A stretch of 13,819 bases of DNA from Dimargaris cristalligena (lineage: Eukaryota; Kickxellomycota; Dimargaritomycetes; Dimargaritales; Dimargaritaceae): contig JANBQC010000681.1 in the NCBI GenBank assembly GCA_027576995.1, positions 1-13,819 on the forward strand. Direction: 5' to 3'. A program made the translations under genes and the position numbers. Below are positions 8,883-13,819 of the stretch, piece by piece. Below the pieces are notes generated by a model. It did not search any database. It was not told where the DNA came from and was given only the letters and a program-made list of their open reading frames with translations. Every line of letters starts with the position of its first letter. Within the stretch, counting starts at the first letter, position 1.

Positions 8883-9080
8883 GTTGGAGATGGGTGCTTT
8901 TTTCGGGCGGAGAGAATGAAGAACTTTTAGAAAAAGGGGTGGGATCTGCCTTGAATGAGGTAAGGGAGATCGGGCCGATAGACGGTTATAGACGGGTAGA
9001 GAATCTATATATTCGCGGAATAGCGGGGGTGGTTAGAAGGAAAGAGAGAGAGAGAGAGGGAGAAAAGAGAGGGCGGGGGA
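8883..9080 (-). promoter_or_regulatory. eIF4B leader and core promoter
   Basis: On the gene strand this region is strongly pyrimidine-rich. It includes a (CT)8 tract (9043-9058) and a TATA-like AATATATAG at about 9005-9013, roughly 125 bp upstream of the ATG. CT-rich leaders are usual for strongly expressed fungal housekeeping genes. The transcription start cannot be fixed from sequence. Confidence 0.5.
9043..9058 (+). repeat. (AG)8 microsatellite
   Basis: A perfect AG dinucleotide tract (CT on the gene strand) upstream of the eIF4B start, within a wider polypurine stretch from about 9034 to 9078. It likely lies in or near the promoter and may vary in length between strains. Confidence 0.85.
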
Positions 9081-9607
9081 AGTGGTGTGTCTTAAAGTCC
9101 ACCCATACAGTACAGGAACTGGGTGCAGCGAGTGTGTCGGGCATAGAACTACTGGGAATAAACCACGGACCTGGATGGCTTTTCCGTGCGGCTACAACAC
9201 AACTGGGTCAATGAACCACATCCTGCGCTTAACTAAGAGGCCTCATTTTCTTCGCCCGCCATTGCCCCATTTATTCACTGATAAGTGTGTCATCCACCGA
9301 CCTGACCAGTTCGATGCAACACTGGAGGATCCATCGCTGATTATATGCCTATATAAGACTAACTTATACGGTGTTTCTTCTGGTTCCGAACTATCGTCTA
9401 TTTGCAGGCCTTGCTGCTTCTCGTTTCTGGTCTATCCCGGAATATCCCCTGGTCCTTTGTTCACCCCCGAAGGGGTTCTGCCTTGCTGCCATAGTGAGAC
9501 CTGTCCGTTTTTTTCCATTGTTTCAATTCCAATGGTGTGTTACCACCCCCCCTCTGCCTCCTACTCTCTACCATCGTAGCCTTTTCGGCTACACCATAAA
9601 AATTTTA
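9081..9607. other. Intergenic, no supported gene
   Basis: A 165-codon plus-strand frame (9082-9579) runs through this stretch. Its ATG falls in the purine-rich eIF4B promoter, the product has irregular Cys/Pro/Ser content and no recognisable domain, so it is not called. A plus-strand TATATAAG is at 9350-9357. A short hairpin, GTAGCC-TTTTC-GGCTAC, is at 9576-9592. Confidence 0.4.
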
Positions 9608-9636
9608 TCACGTGACTTTATTTCTTAATCACGTGA
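9608..9636. promoter_or_regulatory. Paired TCACGTGA palindromes, 21 bp apart
   Basis: Two copies of TCACGTGA lie at 9608-9615 and 9629-9636, spaced 21 bp start to start, or two helical turns. The second extends to a 12-bp perfect palindrome AATCACGTGATT (9627-9638). CACGTG is the E-box core bound by fungal bHLH factors such as Cbf1 and Pho4. The pair lies about 730 bp upstream of the eIF4B ATG and 33 bp before a plus-strand ATG at 9669, so its target gene is uncertain. Confidence 0.6.
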
Positions 9637-9668
9637 TTTTGGTATGGGAAGGGGATAGTTTCCCTTGT

Positions 9669-9851
9669 ATGAGGAGTTGTGATCTCCGCTACTATCCTCT
9701 ACACTACATTCATTTATATAATAGTACCCTAGAAAGGGGATATACCCGTGTATTGGGATATATTGACCCACGATCCCGATTATTATTGTTACTGCGCGAC
9801 CATAATGGCCGGGTGGTCACACGACTAGCCGTTGGTTATCCATCAACTTAA
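9669..9851 (+). CDS. Weak candidate: 60-residue ORF after the twin E-boxes
   Basis: The ATG at 9669-9671 opens 60 codons ending at TAA 9849-9851. The product is basic and Leu/Arg/Tyr-rich (GYIDPRSRLLLLLRDHNGR at about residues 32-50), with no recognised domain, signal peptide or membrane segment. The stretch is richer in CpG than nearby intergenic DNA. The paired TCACGTGA sites lie 33-60 bp upstream, close for a core promoter in a fungus. No splice sites are needed, but chance is a fair explanation at this length. Confidence 0.2.
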   Translation: MRSCDLRYYPLHYIHLYNSTLERGYTRVLGYIDPRSRLLLLLRDHNGRVVTRLAVGYPST

Positions 9852-11433
9852 TCAGACCATCATTCCCTTTCCTTATTCCCGACCAGACCCAGTGAGTCTT
9901 TAGGGATGCTATACAATCAAAACGACCCTGGGGGGTAGATAAGGGTCCACACTGCCGTAGATCCACCACAGACTGAACAATATAATTTCTTGTTCGTGAG
10001 AACACAGTTCTAGGTCCGCCCCCCCCCAACCGTAATAATTATTCATTTGAATCCCCCATGTGCTTTGCTGGGGCTGGCCACATTCATATGCGAGTGGGCT
10101 GGTATCTAATATAGGCCAGGGCGTTGATTTGCTGGCTAACCGTGGTAAACATCAAATAGCCAGGGATGGAAAAGTGTTTTAAGGGCTTCCAGCAACACCA
10201 GCCTATTGGGTTTTAATGGTGGCGAGTAGCTTGCAGGCTGGACCTCCACAATACCATATCATATGTGATACTGCATGATTCAATAGATTATGCGAACGAT
10301 GGAACGATGCACTACTGGTGCCATTTCACCCTCGAAGCGATGGCCTAGGGGTGGTGACGGGTACGTTCTCTAGTGCCCTAAATAACACAATGGATGGGCC
10401 AGTTAATAGGCGGTTGGTACTATGGATAGGGCAGTCAATGTGTTTATAAATATTACATTATTGATCATATCACCACCGGTCAGGTTTTCGTAAGTGAACT
10501 ATGTACATATTCAGAATGAACGTAAATCTCGTTACCAAATACAGCAACTCCTTGATTCGAGATGTATTGAATAGGACCACCGCTGGGATTGGGTCTATAG
10601 TATGTTTATTGTACATATATTTTTCTTGAAAAAAAAAAAACGATAGCCTAATTCCTACAAGAACCACAATGCCTCTCGATGCTATTATTCCGAGGTAGAT
10701 CAGTGAGGCTTAAATAAAAATATAATAGGAGATAGATATGGCATAAATAATAAATATATCTCATCTTCGGGGAGAGGTGGCCCCTTCAACCAAACAGATT
10801 TATGAACTGATAAAAACATCAGTAAAATTAAGGGAAATTACAGTGGAGCATTGTTATTTCGGAAATGGTCGTAGTTGGTAAAGTCGACCAAAATGAAGTT
10901 TCTCCTAACTCTATACTATGTAATGTGATATAAATTCGATAGATATTCGCGCTAAGTGTTTGAAATAGTATTAAATGTAAAAGGCCTGCAGTCTTTAATG
11001 ATTGGGGAATACTCGGGAATAATAATATTTATTAAGAAGGGCTATATTTTAATGCCAAGGGGTACCAATGCTACTGGTTTTAAAACATCTTGGTAACAAT
11101 ATTATCGTTATCGTCTAGTTTCGGCCAGCAGGTGAAATTGGTGGGGCCTGGGGTAATCAGCGAGCCTGTGGGCGAGGTACACTAGGTAGCTAAAGGCCGG
11201 GAGCTAATGTCGTAACAGAGAAAAATCATGAGTACCGTTGGGCTTTTGATGATGTCCCGAAGTTAAGCTGTAATGTGCCAAGCTCAAAAAGCCCACAATG
11301 TTTCCTTAATATTCTAAGGCCGTGCCCATCTCACCACAATAGCTGCGGGGTTCAGTTGTTTGTAATCCGACCGAAGGGCAAGCAGTGATTTCTCCTAAAT
11401 ACGAATAGAGAATCATCACGCTACAAGTTTATA
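9852..11433. other. Gene-poor intergenic stretch
   Basis: No supportable gene on either strand; frames are broken by frequent stops. Features seen are a run of 10 C at 10018-10027, a run of 12 A at 10630-10641, a plus-strand TATAAATA at about 10445-10452 with no ORF following, and an inverted repeat TGGGCTTTT/AAAAGCCCA at 11239-11247 and 11287-11295. CpGs are present throughout, so this is not the decayed-repeat type of DNA. Confidence 0.45.
11239..11295. repeat. 9-bp inverted repeat with 39-base loop
   Basis: TGGGCTTTT (11239-11247) is perfectly complementary to AAAAGCCCA (11287-11295). The loop contains TGATGAT, which resembles a C/D-box snoRNA C box, but no D box (CTGA) is found in position, so no RNA gene is called. 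Confidence 0.4.
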
Positions 11434-11538
11434 TTACTTGGCTTTTGGGTCGACGGTCACGTAGTCGCGGCCAAGGCTCCCCGAGTGGTCCAGAATCTTT
11501 CTTTGGAGACGGATGTTATATGTGCTGGTTGGTGCCAT
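11434..11538 (-). CDS. Candidate 34-residue small protein behind a TATA box
   Basis: The ATG at 11538-11536 opens 34 codons ending at TAA (11434-11436). The product begins MAPTSTYNIRLQRKILDH and ends VTVDPKAK: basic, soluble and without a signal peptide. Codons favour C or G at the third base (GGC CGC GAC TAC GTG ACC GTC GAC), like the eIF4B exons and unlike the surrounding DNA. A TATAAATA box lies 161 bp upstream, with a leader that is partly CT-rich. The same frame is open upstream as far as a TAA near 11580, so this could instead be a terminal exon. An upstream ATG near 11683 opens a different 45-codon frame that would act as a uORF. No family is recognised. Confidence 0.4.
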   Translation of the reverse strand: MAPTSTYNIRLQRKILDHSGSLGRDYVTVDPKAK

Positions 11539-11698
11539 CGTCAAGGCTATCTTTGTTGATGCGGTGGCGGTAGAAGTAGGTTAAATGCCGGAGCGTGTGG
11601 GTGGAGTTGAGTATAGGAAAAATCAAGGATTGAAAATTGAAATCTCAGATAGTAATCGGTGTTGATGATGATTAAAATTAACATGAGACAGCCCGGAG

Positions 11699-11706
11699 TA
11701 TTTATA
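11699..11706 (-). promoter_or_regulatory. TATA box for the 34-codon ORF
   Basis: The minus strand reads TATAAATA, the same octamer as at 2484-2477. It lies 161 bp upstream of the ATG at 11538 and is followed by an AT-rich, then C/T-rich leader (TTTTTCCTATACTCAACTCC). Confidence 0.45.
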
Positions 11707-11738
11707 GGCGGTAAAGAGAATCGAAAAGTTCCTGGCAA

Positions 11739-12680
11739 CTACGCCTGTATATTACCAGGTAATAGTATGTTGAAGGGCGACATTGTGGCTCCTATACATG
11801 GTCTTTGAAGAGTACAAAGAGAGGCTGTCCACATCCGATGGACAGGTGTAGCGTTGTCAAATAGAAACAGTAAATACTATACAAAGCGAACAATTATCCC
11901 AGGAGTCCCCCAACATCGTAACCAAGCCTATCTTTAGTCGGAATTACGGCTTCACCCTAAGTGAGCCAATTGTTGGACATCTTCATTAATGAAATTGCAT
12001 TCCCAAATTACGAAGTGAAGTATAAACCCCCTAATGAACCACTTCGCAGTCTATTCCCCTTGTCACTGTTTCACCTGGTATGGTATACTTAGCACAGTTT
12101 GAAGGGAAGATATTCCATATTTCTAAATAAATGACCCTATGATCTTTTACTTGTACGCAGATTGGAGCGAAGGAGTTTGAATGGAAGAAATAATGAACAG
12201 CCACTATGAATAATGGGATTCCAATGTTAGATCATTTGTTCCTAAATTAGGATACTAGATACCGCGTATGTCTAGTTGGACCTACTATGAATAATTACAT
12301 TTAGCAGTGTTGTGCTTGCTGGATGGATTAAATCCAGAGTCTGCAAGACCAATAAGGAAGTACACGAAAACTGTGGTCCCTATTCAAATGGTCTATTACC
12401 ATTCATTCTATTTGGCATTGTGAAGATAAAAGTTTGGATTGTACTGCTCTTCTCATATTCCCTATTTTTTTCCATGTTGTGATATTAATGACTTATCCTA
12501 CTTAATGGCCAATAATGTATAGTAATGACCTAGCCCCATATACCATGACCCAGTAAATTCTCTGTTCATCTGATCACATATTGTTACATACTCTTTCCAT
12601 AGTTATTCATATGTATACTATCCATAATAATGAATCCATTTTTCTAGTTCCACTCCATATACAATGCTGATAACCCACTC
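11739..12680. other. Intergenic, no gene seen
   Basis: No open frame of note. A compact hairpin, CTGTCCA-CATCCGA-TGGACAG (stem 7, loop 7), lies at 11825-11845. A 7-bp inverted repeat, CGAAGTG/CACTTCG, lies at 12011-12017 and 12040-12046. CpG becomes rare after 12265 and is absent from 12367 to the LTR at 12681. Confidence 0.45.
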
Positions 12681-13262
12681 TGTTGCCCAAGTTAACCACT
12701 CTTAGTCCATTAAGAGTCTCGGGGATAGGCTTCTAATGGTAGGTGGGGTTTAGACTCAGCCAAGTGGGCTACTAGTGTTAGGATGGGGCATAGTACTAAC
12801 CAAATAAAGGCCTAGGCAATGATTTTATGTAAGGGACATGTAGCAGGCACACTTTTGGGTCAGTATAAAGGGGTGAGCATATATAGAGTTTATTGGGGTA
12901 AACTAGGGAGTAAGAATAAGCTAAGGAATCTAACTGGTCCCAGTGGGGGCCAGTTATATATATATGGGGGCAGCTCCAGAGGGAGGCCCCAAGAGGAGAT
13001 ACTACTGGACTACAGTATAGATAAATAGACAACTGGGCAGGCCTCATATCCAGAAGACTCTCATGGGAACTGGAAGAGTCTTTGGATCAGTAGGTTGAGT
13101 GATTCGTGTGAAGCACTGGGGTCTGGAAGGAGAATGGTTATATAATAAATGATGGTCCCATAGTACCAGGTGTGACCATGGGAGGGTTAATATGGCACTA
13201 CCAGGCCTAATAAGTGTGGACAAGCATTAAGGCTAGATAAAGTCGGATTAGGAGGGCCAATA
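12681..13262 (+). mobile_element. Solo LTR-like repeat copy R3 with perfect 5-bp target duplication
   Basis: This is a 582-bp full-length copy, starting TGTTGCCCAAGTTAACC and ending GGATTAGGAGGGCCAATA. It is flanked on both sides by CACTC (12676-12680 and 13263-13267), a perfect 5-bp target-site duplication that fixes both ends and identifies the family as inserted by an integrase-like mechanism. TG start, near-CA end and 5-bp duplication are the LTR hallmarks. It keeps three CpGs (12720, 13105, 13244), so it is less decayed than R1 and R2. No internal retrotransposon sequence adjoins it. Confidence 0.92.
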
Positions 13263-13714
13263 CACTCCACCACCTTCCATCAGATAATTCTTTAACTTTA
13301 CCCCTTAATCCTTAATAAGATGGTGACTGCAGCAGCATTAGGCCTAATGGCTGATGTGTGAATTGTAGTGAATCGAAATGATGTGCATCCCTAAATAGAC
13401 AAGTAAATAATATATATCTCTTGGTTTAGATATAAAACAATTGAAGTAAATAATAATCAGACCAGCTAGCCTTTAATATCAGTCTATACAGAAATTTGTC
13501 AAACTGTTACTTCTACTGCCACAGCTGGTACTGTCTCTAGAATTATAGATAAATTGGAATTCATGCCTATAGGTGATGGGGTTGAGGGCTGAGATAACCA
13601 GAGCCCTCCTGTGCATTTACTCTAGACATTGATGAACAATGAACTGTCCATTAGAGGCATTCTGACTTGCATAAATAGTTGATCTCCTATCTTTTATGAT
13701 CTAATAGTACCATC
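13263..13714. other. Spacer between R3 and R4, no gene seen
   Basis: 452 bp of AT-rich DNA with a single CpG (13374). It has no open frame of note, no primer-binding site after R3 and no polypurine tract before R4, so R3 and R4 do not bound a retrotransposon interior. Confidence 0.5.
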
Positions 13715-13819
13715 TGTCGCCCGGGTTAACCACTCTTAGTCCGTCAAGAGTCTCGGGGATAGGCTTCTAACAGTAGGCGGGGCGTTGGACACGGCCAAGC
13801 GGGCTACTAGTGTTAGGGG
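13715..13819 (+). mobile_element. 5' end of an LTR-like repeat copy (R4), CpG-intact
   Basis: The first 105 bases of another copy, cut by the window end. It starts TGTCGCCCGGGTTAACC and aligns base for base with the first 100 bases of R1-R3 (ACCACTCTTAG, GGATAGGCTTCTAA, CTACTAGTGTTAGG), apart from a short indel at GGGGCGTTGG. It has eight CpGs, whereas the same sites in the complete copies are nearly all TpG, CpA or TpA. It is therefore a young copy and could be a solo LTR or the start of an intact element beyond the window. The left flank CCATC is the expected target pentamer. Confidence 0.85.

Noticed and set aside
9082..9579. 165-codon plus-strand ORF
   Set aside because: Its start lies inside the purine-rich eIF4B promoter, the product has no recognisable domain, and its composition looks like translated intergenic DNA.
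11239..11295. C/D-box snoRNA
   Set aside because: A TGATGAT resembling a C box is present inside the stem loop, but there is no D box or terminal stem in the correct arrangement.
1..13819. CRISPR array, bacterial operon, rRNA or telomeric repeat
   Set aside because: No regularly spaced short repeats, ribosome-binding sites, rRNA core motifs or tandem telomere units are present. Isolated TTAGGG-like words occur only inside the LTR copies.

Overview
The window looks like a piece of a fungal nuclear genome. It carries one confident gene: an intron-containing, minus-strand homologue of translation initiation factor eIF4B (yeast Tif3). The introns have GTAAGT donors and pyrimidine-rich acceptor ends, the 5' leader is CT-rich, and no bacterial-type operon or ribosome-binding site is present. 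The protein's N-terminal motif and the general style would fit an early-diverging fungus, but the sequence alone does not fix the taxon.

Layout. The ends and two internal blocks hold five copies (two cut by the window edge) of one repeat of about 585 bp: 1-77 (3' end only), 119-701, 4668-5255, 12681-13262 and 13715-13819 (5' end only). All lie in the same orientation. Copies begin TGTYRCC and end in ...CA or a decayed form, and the 12681-13262 copy has a perfect 5-bp target duplication (CACTC). This fits solo LTRs of a retrotransposon. No gag-pol coding is visible between any pair. The three complete copies sit in CpG-empty islands (75-1154, 4438-5636) or a CpG-poor island (12367-13717) that reach past the LTR edges. 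The two edge copies keep their CpGs. This is a clear record of repeat-directed CpG decay.

Between the islands the DNA is CpG-containing and mostly intergenic. 1924-2283 (minus) encodes the start of a probable secreted small protein with a TATA box and a good splice donor. 2600-2780 is dense in inverted repeats. 3280-3970 holds short coding-like fragments that I could not assemble. 6859-8882 (minus) is the eIF4B gene. 9608-9636 has two TCACGTGA palindromes exactly 21 bp apart. 11434-11538 (minus) is a 34-codon ORF behind a TATA box. Most of 9860-12680 is otherwise empty.

Only the eIF4B gene has an assignable job: stimulating the eIF4A helicase and 40S recruitment during cap-dependent initiation. 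The other candidate genes do not form a recognisable pathway, and I found no defence, secondary-metabolite or other gene system. The most interesting signal is the pattern of CpG loss around the LTRs.
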